This document shows positions 31,140 to 38,344 of a stretch of DNA of 64,000 bases, piece by piece (the stretch's first letter is position 1; every line of letters starts with the position of its first letter). Under the pieces are notes generated by a model that was not told the origin of the DNA, did not search any database, and saw only the letters and a program-made list of their open reading frames with translations. The translations under genes and the position numbers were made by a program. The stretch is from CAZMGB01 sp964565775 (GTDB lineage Bacteria > Chloroflexota > Dehalococcoidia > DSTF01 > JALHUB01). The stretch spans positions 51,986-115,985 of the forward strand of contig CAZMGB010000012.1 of assembly GCA_964565775.1 (NCBI GenBank). Reading direction: 5' to 3'.

Positions 31140-32459
31140 ATGCCGCCAGTGGCAGTCGGGACAGCCGACTCCATAAAGACGCTCGGTTGCGATACCCTCG
31201 TGGCGCTGCCCCCCGCTTCGCGCGACGGCTGCACCCTTTTCGCCAAGAACAGCGACCGGCCGCCAGACGAGTGCCAGCCGCTCGTTCAGTTCGCCTCTCG
31301 CAAGCACGCCCCCGGCGCTGAGGTCGCCTGCCAGTACCTCACCATACCCCAGGTCCCGCGCACCTATGGATTCGTCGCTGCTCAACCCTACTGGCTCTGG
31401 GGCGCCGAGCACGGCGTCAACGAGTGCCAGGTCGCGATCGGCAACGAGGCGGTTTTCACCCGCGACCCGGTGCCCGAGACGGGCCTCCTCGGCATGGACC
31501 TGGTGCGATTGGGCCTCGAGCGGGGAGAGACGGCGCGCCAGGCCCTCGACGTGATCACGGGCCTCCTGGAGACCTACGGGCAGGGCGGCCCCGCCCTGCC
31601 GGGGACCGAAACCGGCTACCACAACTCGTTCCTGATCGCCGACCCCGCAGGGGCCTGGATCCTTGAGACGTCGGGGAGGCGCTGGGCCGCCAAGCAGGTG
31701 CACGGCGTCGGGAGCATCTCCAACCAGCTCACCCTGGACGACGACTGGGAGATGGGTGCGCCCGACCTGGAATCGTACGCGACTGACCAGGGCCGGTGGG
31801 CGGCCGAGCAGGGGCGGCTGCGCTTTGCCGCCGCCTACCGAGACGAGGCTGTGCCAGCCCGCATCTCGGAGGTGCGTCTCGCCCGCAGCCGCGATCTCCT
31901 CCAGCGCGCCGCCGGCGAGCTTACGGAGCAGGCCCTCATCTCGTTCATGCGGGACCACGGAGAGAGCGGAAGCCTCGTGCCGGAGGAACGGGACCTCAAG
32001 GACGCGTTCTTCCTTACCCTCTGCTGCCACGCGGACCCCTTCAGCACCACGACCGCGAGCATCGTGGCCCGCCTGCGCTCCTCGGCGGACGGGCGGCCGG
32101 ACCTCCGGGCATGTCTGGGCTCGCCCTGTACGGGCGTGTTCCTGCCCGTCTACTTCGACGGCGAGCTGCCCCATGAGCTGAGCCGGGGAGGGGCGCAGCC
32201 GGACCCGCGATCGCCCTGGTGGCGGATGAAGGCCCTCCGTGACGACGCGCTGGCCGGCCCACGGGAGAGGCTGGTTCAGCTTCAGGTGTCATGGGCCGAG
32301 CTGGAGCGAAAGCTCCTAGATGAGACGGAGCGTCTCGCGTCCGAGCTGGTCGCCCTTCCCAATCGTGGCCTCGAGCCCGAGGGCCGTCGCCTCAAGACGG
32401 AGCTGATGGCGCGGGCCGTAGCGGAGACGGTGCGACGCCTGGAGGGCCTGGGCTTCTGA
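31140..32459 (+). CDS. Peptidase C69 / secernin-like dipeptidase
   Basis: The 439-residue protein is an Ntn-hydrolase of the C69 family. Residue 17 is the predicted nucleophile Cys in LGCDTLVALP, exposed after removal of about 16 residues. The conserved FAKNSDRPPDECQPL follows. Later motifs are YWLWGAEHGVNECQVAIGNE, ETGYHNSFLIADPAGAWILE, and GVGSISNQLTLDDDWE. It should cleave dipeptides or act as an amidohydrolase; secernins are poorly understood. It has its own gap from the Thr-Pro gene and ends 200 bp before the next gene. Confidence 0.86.
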   Translation: MPPVAVGTADSIKTLGCDTLVALPPASRDGCTLFAKNSDRPPDECQPLVQFASRKHAPGAEVACQYLTIPQVPRTYGFVAAQPYWLWGAEHGVNECQVAIGNEAVFTRDPVPETGLLGMDLVRLGLERGETARQALDVITGLLETYGQGGPALPGTETGYHNSFLIADPAGAWILETSGRRWAAKQVHGVGSISNQLTLDDDWEMGAPDLESYATDQGRWAAEQGRLRFAAAYRDEAVPARISEVRLARSRDLLQRAAGELTEQALISFMRDHGESGSLVPEERDLKDAFFLTLCCHADPFSTTTASIVARLRSSADGRPDLRACLGSPCTGVFLPVYFDGELPHELSRGGAQPDPRSPWWRMKALRDDALAGPRERLVQLQVSWAELERKLLDETERLASELVALPNRGLEPEGRRLKTELMARAVAETVRRLEGLGF

Positions 32460-32659
32460 GGCCGGCCGCCTGGCGGCAGCCTGGCATCCCCCTTCACACG
32501 TGTTGCAATCCACCTCCTCAGGGCATAACCTTGCAGGGCGCAGGCCCAACGATGGGGCCGTCTCCGCCACTGTGGTCGGCGGGCTGAGAGCGCGATTGGG
32601 CAGACTGGCGAGCGAATGCGACTACCAGGGCGGACTGACAAGCGCGGGAGGAAAGTGAC

Positions 32660-33241
32660 ATGCCTCAGAAACCGGTAGACAGGTTCTTCGGCGCACTTAA
32701 CGAGGCCTACGACGCCATGCTCCACGCCATCGACAGCGGAAACCAGCGAGGCTACCACGTGTCCAAGACCATCCTACGCCAGGCGCGGCGCGGCGAGCGG
32801 GAGCTGGTCGCGCTCGCCAAGAAGTGGGTCGAGGAGCCGACCGACCTCCTCGGCTTCTACGAGGACCTCCTCGACGCGCAGTTGCGGGCCCAGACCCGCG
32901 CCCTCGAGCTTACGCGCGAGTGGCTGGCGGAGGCCGGCGACACGAGAGAAGAGGTGCGGGAGGCCCTGCGGCGCCTGATCGAGGCCAACCGCGAGGCCGG
33001 CAAGGCCGCTGTCGAGGCGGCCCGGGGCGCCTTCGAAAGGGGCATCGATTGGGCTCAAGGGTGGGAGCCCCCGTCTGCCGAGGAGGCGCCGCCAGCAGCC
33101 AGGAAGCGGGCCCCCAGAAGACGGCCTGCACGGGCGACGCGGAGAACGGCGTCCCGGCCGAGAGGGGCAGCGCGGCCGGCGGACGAGGGCGGCTCGTCGA
33201 GCACGGACGCAACGGAGCCAGAGGCGCAGTCCTCGGCGTAG
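32660..33241 (+). CDS. Alpha-helical protein with basic Ala/Arg/Pro tail
   Basis: The 193-residue protein has a helical domain of about 130 residues, with FFGALNEAYDAMLHAIDSGN, then LGFYEDLLDAQLRAQTRALE, then EEVREALRRLIEANREAGKA. A low-complexity tail (ARKRAPRRRPARATRRTAS, then acidic serine-rich end) follows. The helical part resembles phasin-like or polyhydroxyalkanoate-granule/apolipoprotein-type coiled coils, and the tail resembles histone H1-like proteins. Both are only resemblances. A GGGAGGA ribosome site precedes the ATG at 32660. Confidence 0.6.
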   Translation: MPQKPVDRFFGALNEAYDAMLHAIDSGNQRGYHVSKTILRQARRGERELVALAKKWVEEPTDLLGFYEDLLDAQLRAQTRALELTREWLAEAGDTREEVREALRRLIEANREAGKAAVEAARGAFERGIDWAQGWEPPSAEEAPPAARKRAPRRRPARATRRTASRPRGAARPADEGGSSSTDATEPEAQSSA

Positions 33242-33293
33242 CGTCTCGCCTGCAACCTCCCACCGGTCCGGCGCACGGGGTAGGGCCCTGAGA

Positions 33294-34484
33294 TCAGGCA
33301 GTGCGCCTCTCGCGACGGGGGAAGAAGATCGCCAGGCGGCCCTCGTCGAGGCGGGCGCCTGCGGCGGTGAGGCCGGCAAGGACGCGCGGGAGAACGATGT
33401 TGCGCCTGTGGACTCCCACCTGCACCGATAGCTCATCGCCGCGCTGCGCCAGGGATACGTCGCCCTTGCTGGCGAAGGGGGCGGGCAGGCTGAGGACGAA
33501 GCGGCTGTCCTCAGCCTTCAGCTCATGGGCCAGGGCCGTGTGGAAGACACGCGCCGGATCGTCCTCGCCGTAGAGGCAATCGGCCATCTCCCGCAGCGAT
33601 TCGAGGCCGGTCACTTCGTGCGGGAGCAAAGGCACCTCCTGGATGGGCACGGGCGAGAACGCCTCTTCGATGTAGCGCCTGTAGCCCTCGAGGGACGCCT
33701 GCCAATGGCGGGCGAACTCGCTCTCCATGGCATTGGCGGGCAGAACGCGGTTGCAGACCACGGCGTCGGTGACGTAGCCATAGAGGTTCAGGTAGGTGAA
33801 CGTCCGCTGCGTCTCCCTCACCACCATCTTCTGCGGGTTGACGACGAGGCGCACCGTGGTCAGGCTCTGGTCCGAAAGGAGAGCGCGCAGCCGGGCCAGT
33901 TGCGTCATCAGACCCTCGACGGTGTCAAACACCTCTTTCTCGGGCACGGGGATACCCGTCAGAGGCCGGACGACGGGCCGCAGCACCTGTGTGAGACGTC
34001 GCTGGATGGGGAGGAACTTGTCGATCCACCAGCGCGCCGTTTCGGGGAAGCTGAGGAGGAGGATGGTCTCGCCGGTGGGCGCGCAGTCGACCACCACAAG
34101 GTCATAGTCGCCGCTCTCATAGTGACTGTTGATCCAGAGGAGGTTGGCCAGCTCCTCCATTCCGGGGACGGCGGCCACCTCGTCCGCCTCCATCTGGTCG
34201 ACGCCCTGCCAGGCGAGCAGCCCCTTCAGCCAGTCGTGGACGGTGCCCCACCAGCGCCTGATGTTGTGATAGACGTCGGTCTCCTGGGCCCAGAGGTTGC
34301 GGGCGACGCGGACGGGCTCGGGGCCGAGCGTCTTGTCGAAGGCGTCGCCCAGGCTGTGGGCGGGGTCCGTGCTCATGACGACGGTGCGGCGACCGAGCTC
34401 GGCGGCCCGCAGCGCCGTCGCGGCGGCGACCGTCGTCTTACCGACGCCGCCCTTGCCGGTGAAGAGGATGATGCGCTCTGCCAT
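33294..34484 (-). CDS. ArsA/GET3-family ATPase
   Basis: The 396-residue protein is a deviant Walker A ATPase: LFTGKGGVGKTTVAAATALR (P-loop with the signature Lys), MSTDPAHSLGDAFD (switch I region), and DLVVVDCAPTGETILLLSFP (switch II). A C-terminal beta domain of about 80 residues (SRFVLSLPAPFASKGDVSLA, then ELSVQVGVHRRNIVLPR) matches the ArsA HSP20-like C-terminal extension. No arsenic genes are nearby, so a GET3-like chaperone role is as plausible as arsenite transport. It is a single-domain form, unlike the duplicated E. coli ArsA. Confidence 0.9.
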   Translation of the reverse strand: MAERIILFTGKGGVGKTTVAAATALRAAELGRRTVVMSTDPAHSLGDAFDKTLGPEPVRVARNLWAQETDVYHNIRRWWGTVHDWLKGLLAWQGVDQMEADEVAAVPGMEELANLLWINSHYESGDYDLVVVDCAPTGETILLLSFPETARWWIDKFLPIQRRLTQVLRPVVRPLTGIPVPEKEVFDTVEGLMTQLARLRALLSDQSLTTVRLVVNPQKMVVRETQRTFTYLNLYGYVTDAVVCNRVLPANAMESEFARHWQASLEGYRRYIEEAFSPVPIQEVPLLPHEVTGLESLREMADCLYGEDDPARVFHTALAHELKAEDSRFVLSLPAPFASKGDVSLAQRGDELSVQVGVHRRNIVLPRVLAGLTAAGARLDEGRLAIFFPRRERRTA

Positions 34485-34540
34485 GTGACCTGCTTACTCT
34501 CACCCCCGGCCCCTCTCCCGGGTGGGGGAGTGGGGAGACC

Positions 34541-34555
34541 CTGAGCCTGTCGAAG
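34541..34555. repeat. Copy of the CTGAGCCTGTCGAAG repeat
   Basis: This is an exact copy of the 15-bp repeat at 9927-9941. It sits in GC-rich sequence just upstream of the ArsA-type gene. Confidence 0.65.
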
Positions 34556-34637
34556 GGTCGGGGTGAGGGGCCTGCCAGATCAATGATAAGGCGCCAGTTC
34601 CTGTGGAGCCAGCGCCGTCGCATCCTGAGTGCTGGCG

Positions 34638-34790
34638 CTGACAGACATTCGTAGTCGGGGTCTTCAGACCCCGACGGGTTCGCGAGGGTCTAAAGGGTCT
34701 TGAAACCCCGACGGGTTCTGACAGACATTCGTAGGTCGGAGTCTTCAGACCCCGACAGGTTCGCGAGGGTCTAAAGACCCCCGCCTACGA
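34638..34790. repeat. Tandem 80-bp repeat carrying two GTAG hairpins
   Basis: Two near-identical units begin at 34638 and 34718 with CTGACAGACATTCGTAG. Each contains a GTAG foot and a hairpin with a 9-bp stem and TTCA loop (34654-34675, GTCGGGGTC stem; 34735-34756, GTCGGAGTC with one mismatch). Each hairpin is followed by a GGTTCGCGAGGGTCTAAAG segment. Together with 34485-34637 and 34791-34964 the surrounding 480 bp holds no gene. Confidence 0.78.
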
Positions 34791-34964
34791 GGCGGTCGCC
34801 GCGTCTTGAGATCTCCGAAGGCCAGGCTTGAGCCTGGCCGCCTCGCCGGCCTGAGGGCTGGCCTCGGAACGTCTCCTGTACTGAGCCACTCCATCCATGA
34901 CAACAACCACCGCGGCACAGGGCCTCGCGACAGTGGTCGGTAGGAGAAGGGTGCCCGTGCGAGC

Positions 34965-35816
34965 CTAGAGCTCGCGCTCACCCGCGACGGAGCGGCCGGC
35001 CTCTACGTCTCCCAGGAAGTCCAGCACCGCCTTGTTGAACGCTTCCGGCCGCCAGTCCGCTGTGCCGTGGGGCGAGCCCTTGATCAGCACGAAGCGACAG
35101 CCGCGAATGCGCTCCTGCATGAGCCGGCTCGCCGCCAGCAGCCTGTCCTGGTCGCCGACGATGATGAGCGTCGGCACGCGGATCTCTCCCAGGCGGTCGT
35201 CCACGTCCCGTCGTGTCATGAGGGCGTGCCAGGCGCCGCGCAGCCCGAGGGCACTGTGGCGGCGCAGGTTGCGGAGGTATGACTTCACGCCCACGGGGGC
35301 GTCGCGGAGTTGGGGCAGGCGCTCCAGAGGCAGGTAGCGGGCGACGGCGAAGCCCAGGGGCACCACCTGCCGGAGGACGAACCTCTGCACGGCGGCTCCA
35401 GAACCGCTCTCCGGTGCATCGGCGCGGCGGCCGCGGAGGTCGCGGTTGCTGGCGCTCGTGTCGCAGAGGAGGAGGGCACGCACGCGCTCGGGATAGGTGA
35501 GGGCGAACTGGAGCGCGATCATCCCGCCCATGGAAAGGCCACCCACGTAGGCGGACTCGATGCCCAGGTGATCCATGAACTGGCGCTGGTCCTCGACGTA
35601 GTCGTCCGCGCTGTAGGAGCGCCAGTCGCGGGGAGCCTCTGTGCGGCCATGGCCGCGGGTATCGTAGACTACCAGCCGGTACTTCTGGGCGAAGGGCTCG
35701 ATCTGTCCCGCCCACATGTCGACGCTGGCGCCGTAGCCGTGCGCCAGCACCAACGGCGTGCCCTCTCCGTAGACCTCGTAGTACAGCCGGATGCCGTTGA
35801 CGAGAACGTCTGTCAT
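34965..35816 (-). CDS. Alpha/beta-fold hydrolase
   Basis: The 283-residue protein shows the alpha/beta hydrolase triad. The oxyanion HGYGASVDMWAG comes first, then YDTRGHGRTEAP, then the nucleophile elbow GGLSMGGMIAL (Ser). The Asp is in IIVGDQDRLLA and the His in IKGSPHGTADW. The sequence resembles 3-oxoadipate enol-lactonase and esterase groups, but the substrate cannot be read from sequence. It stands alone on the minus strand, diverging from the solute-binding protein gene. Confidence 0.88.
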   Translation of the reverse strand: MTDVLVNGIRLYYEVYGEGTPLVLAHGYGASVDMWAGQIEPFAQKYRLVVYDTRGHGRTEAPRDWRSYSADDYVEDQRQFMDHLGIESAYVGGLSMGGMIALQFALTYPERVRALLLCDTSASNRDLRGRRADAPESGSGAAVQRFVLRQVVPLGFAVARYLPLERLPQLRDAPVGVKSYLRNLRRHSALGLRGAWHALMTRRDVDDRLGEIRVPTLIIVGDQDRLLAASRLMQERIRGCRFVLIKGSPHGTADWRPEAFNKAVLDFLGDVEAGRSVAGEREL

Positions 35817-36069
35817 TTCTTCCCTCGCGAGCTGCTGCGCCCCGCCCGTCCAACACTACCAGCGCCCGCATCCGGATTCAACCGCCCGACGGCCCCAACC
35901 GCAAGGGCGAATTCGGCAGTGGACAGTCAGACGCTCAGGCTCTAACCTAGCAACGGGTTGTCCCGGTCGTGTGCGTCGCCGCCACGCGCCGGTAGGCGAC
36001 ACGCAAGATCCTACTGCACCGATTGTGGTTCTCGCCCGCGGCGGGCCGAGCGTCGCAAAGGAGACGGAG

Positions 36070-37476
36070 ATGAAGAAGGCACTGCTGGCTCTGGTTGCGT
36101 TCGCCTTTCTGGTAGGCGTGAGCGCTTGCGGGGGCGGGGAGGAGGCGGAGAAGGCAGCGTCTCCCACTCAGGGAAGCCCCACTGTGGAGAGTCCCGCTCC
36201 CAGCACCGGCCCCGTCACCATCGACTTCTGGCACTCCGAGACCGCCTCCAACGTCGACAACCTCGAGAAGCTGGTGAAGCGCTTCGAATCAGAGCAGGAC
36301 GAGGTCCGGGTGAGGCTCTCGTATCAGGGTACCTCGGACGACCTCATGACGAAGCTCCTGGCGTCCTTCGGGACAGGGCAGGTGCCCGCCCTGATCTGGC
36401 ACTCGGAGATCCAGGCCCAGATGATGATCGATAGCGGCAGGATAACGCCGGTGCAGGAGTTCATAGACGCCGAGAACTACGACCTTTCGGGCTTCGACCA
36501 GAGGGCCATCGACTACTACACGGTCGACGGCACCCTCTACGCCATGCCCGACTCGCTGGCAGTGCCGCTGATGTTCTACAACAAGATCCCCTTCACCGAT
36601 GCGGGCCTCGACCCGGAGGACCCGCCGTCCGACTTCGACGAGATGATCGACGTGTCTGAGAAGCTGACCCAGCGTGACGGCGCCGGCAACGTGACCCGGG
36701 CCGCCTTCGCCATGGACATCGAGCCCTGGGACTTCGACCTGACCTTCGCTGAGCACGGCGACCTGTTCGTCAACAATAACAACGGCCGCGACGGTCGCGC
36801 CACGGAGGTGCTGTTCGACAGCCCCACCGGCCAGGCGTTCTTCCGCTGGCGAAAAGAGATGATCGACCGGGGCTACGCCACCTACGTGGGAGTCAACACC
36901 TCCGGCGCCGACGACCTCCTCGCCATAGGCGCCGAGAAGGCGGTCATGGCGTGGAGCACTTCCGCCGCCCTGCGCTCCGTCTTCGACGTCCTCGAGAGCG
37001 GTCAGTTCCCCAACGTCGAGGTCGGCGTATCCATTCCGCCCGGCGCCCCGGGCGGCACCCGCTACCCCGGCATTTACACGCGCGCCCTCTGGATCTCCAA
37101 CGAGCGCCCGCGCGAAGAGCAGGAGGCGGCCTGGAAGTTCATCAAGTGGCTCATGGAGCCGGAGCAGCAGGCGGAGTGGTTCGCGGGCAGCGGCTACCTG
37201 CCCGTGGTGCCTTCAGCCTACGACCTGCCGGCGGCGCAGCAGACGCTGGAGAAGTACCCCGCCTTTCGCGTGCCGGTGGAGGCGTCCCTGGCGGCGCCCA
37301 ACACACCAGCCCTGCTGGGCCCGATCATGGGTCCCTTCCTGGAGATAAGGAATCTCGTCGCCGACGCGATGGAACAGGTGGCGGTGGGCGGCACGGACGC
37401 CGACCAGGCGCTGTCCGACACGGCCGCCCAGGCCAATAAGGTCCTCGAGGACTACAACCGCCGCGTCGGCGAATAG
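36070..37476 (+). CDS. ABC transporter solute-binding lipoprotein (family 1, sugar-type)
   Basis: From the ATG at 36070, preceded by AAGGAGACGGAG, the product has 468 residues. The signal sequence KKALLALVAFAFLVGVSACG ends in a lipobox (VSAC), so it is lipid-anchored. The mature protein has VTIDFWHSETASNVDNLEKL, ALIWHSEIQAQMMIDSG and PMFYNKIPFTDAGL-like PLMFYNKIPFTDAGLDPE. EARFNYP-like YPGIYTRALWISNE follows. These match extracellular solute-binding family 1, usually for sugars or glycerol 3-phosphate. Its cognate permeases are absent here; the next genes encode an unrelated exporter. The longer frame to 35791 is not coding. Confidence 0.88.
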   Translation: MKKALLALVAFAFLVGVSACGGGEEAEKAASPTQGSPTVESPAPSTGPVTIDFWHSETASNVDNLEKLVKRFESEQDEVRVRLSYQGTSDDLMTKLLASFGTGQVPALIWHSEIQAQMMIDSGRITPVQEFIDAENYDLSGFDQRAIDYYTVDGTLYAMPDSLAVPLMFYNKIPFTDAGLDPEDPPSDFDEMIDVSEKLTQRDGAGNVTRAAFAMDIEPWDFDLTFAEHGDLFVNNNNGRDGRATEVLFDSPTGQAFFRWRKEMIDRGYATYVGVNTSGADDLLAIGAEKAVMAWSTSAALRSVFDVLESGQFPNVEVGVSIPPGAPGGTRYPGIYTRALWISNERPREEQEAAWKFIKWLMEPEQQAEWFAGSGYLPVVPSAYDLPAAQQTLEKYPAFRVPVEASLAAPNTPALLGPIMGPFLEIRNLVADAMEQVAVGGTDADQALSDTAAQANKVLEDYNRRVGE

Positions 37477-37557
37477 AGCAGGGCGAAGGCCCCGCCGCGC
37501 CGCCAGGGCGCACCGCGGCGTCCGGCTTTGCCTTCGGACGGCTGGAGAGGCGCAAGT

Positions 37558-38325
37558 GTGACTGAGACCACCGCTGGCGCAGGGGGAGCACCGCAGAAGG
37601 CGGCGCCAGCTCCCCTGCTGGAGATGCAGGGCGTCACCAAGGTCTTTGAGAGCGGCCAGGCCAGGGTGCGCGCCCTCGACGGCGTGGACATCACCTTCAA
37701 CAAGGCCGAGCTGACGGTGGTGCTGGGGCCCAGCGGCTCCGGCAAGACGACGCTCCTCAACCTCCTCGGCGGGCTGGACCGGCCGACGGGTGGCAGCATC
37801 AAGTACGGCGGGATCGAGATCGCCCGGCTGCCGGACAGCGAGCTGGGCCGCTTCCGCCGCGACCACATCGGCTTCGTCTTCCAGTTCTTCAACCTCATAC
37901 CGACACTCACGGCCCGCGAGAACGTCGAGTTCGCGGCCGAGCTCCTCGTCCACGACCGCCACGCCGTCGACGAGACGGTCGAGAGGCTGCTCGCCCTCGT
38001 CGGGCTCGCGGAGCGCGCCGGCCATTTCCCCAGCCAGCTCTCGGGCGGCGAGCAGCAGAGGGTGTCCATCGCCCGCGCCCTGGCCAAGGACCCCGACGTG
38101 CTCCTCTGCGACGAGCCCACCGGCAACCTCGACTTCCGGACCGGGCGCCAGATTCTCGCTTTCCTCCAGACCCTAACGGCCGAGCAGGGCAAGACGTGCG
38201 TGCTGGTGACGCACAACAGCGCCATCGCACCCATCGGTGACCGGGCGGTGCGTCTGCGCGACGGACGCGTCCTCTCGGACGAAGCGAATCAGCAGCCGGT
38301 GCCGGCCTCGGAGATCGAGTGGTAG
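37558..38325 (+). CDS. ABC transporter ATP-binding protein (LolD/MacB-like)
   Basis: The 255-residue ATPase has Walker A VVLGPSGSGKTTLLNLLGGL, the Q-loop FVFQFFNLIPTLTARENVEF, the signature QLSGGEQQRVSIARALA, Walker B VLLCDEPTGNLD and the H-loop LVTHNSAIA. The FFNLIPTLTARENV and D-loop forms place it with the LolD/MacB group that drives FtsX-type permeases. The start is taken as GTG at 37558, with GGAGAGG upstream; the frame remains open to 37528. The permease gene begins 19 bp after it ends. Confidence 0.92.
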   Translation: MTETTAGAGGAPQKAAPAPLLEMQGVTKVFESGQARVRALDGVDITFNKAELTVVLGPSGSGKTTLLNLLGGLDRPTGGSIKYGGIEIARLPDSELGRFRRDHIGFVFQFFNLIPTLTARENVEFAAELLVHDRHAVDETVERLLALVGLAERAGHFPSQLSGGEQQRVSIARALAKDPDVLLCDEPTGNLDFRTGRQILAFLQTLTAEQGKTCVLVTHNSAIAPIGDRAVRLRDGRVLSDEANQQPVPASEIEW

Positions 38326-38344
38326 GGCGCGCAGCCGTCGAGCG

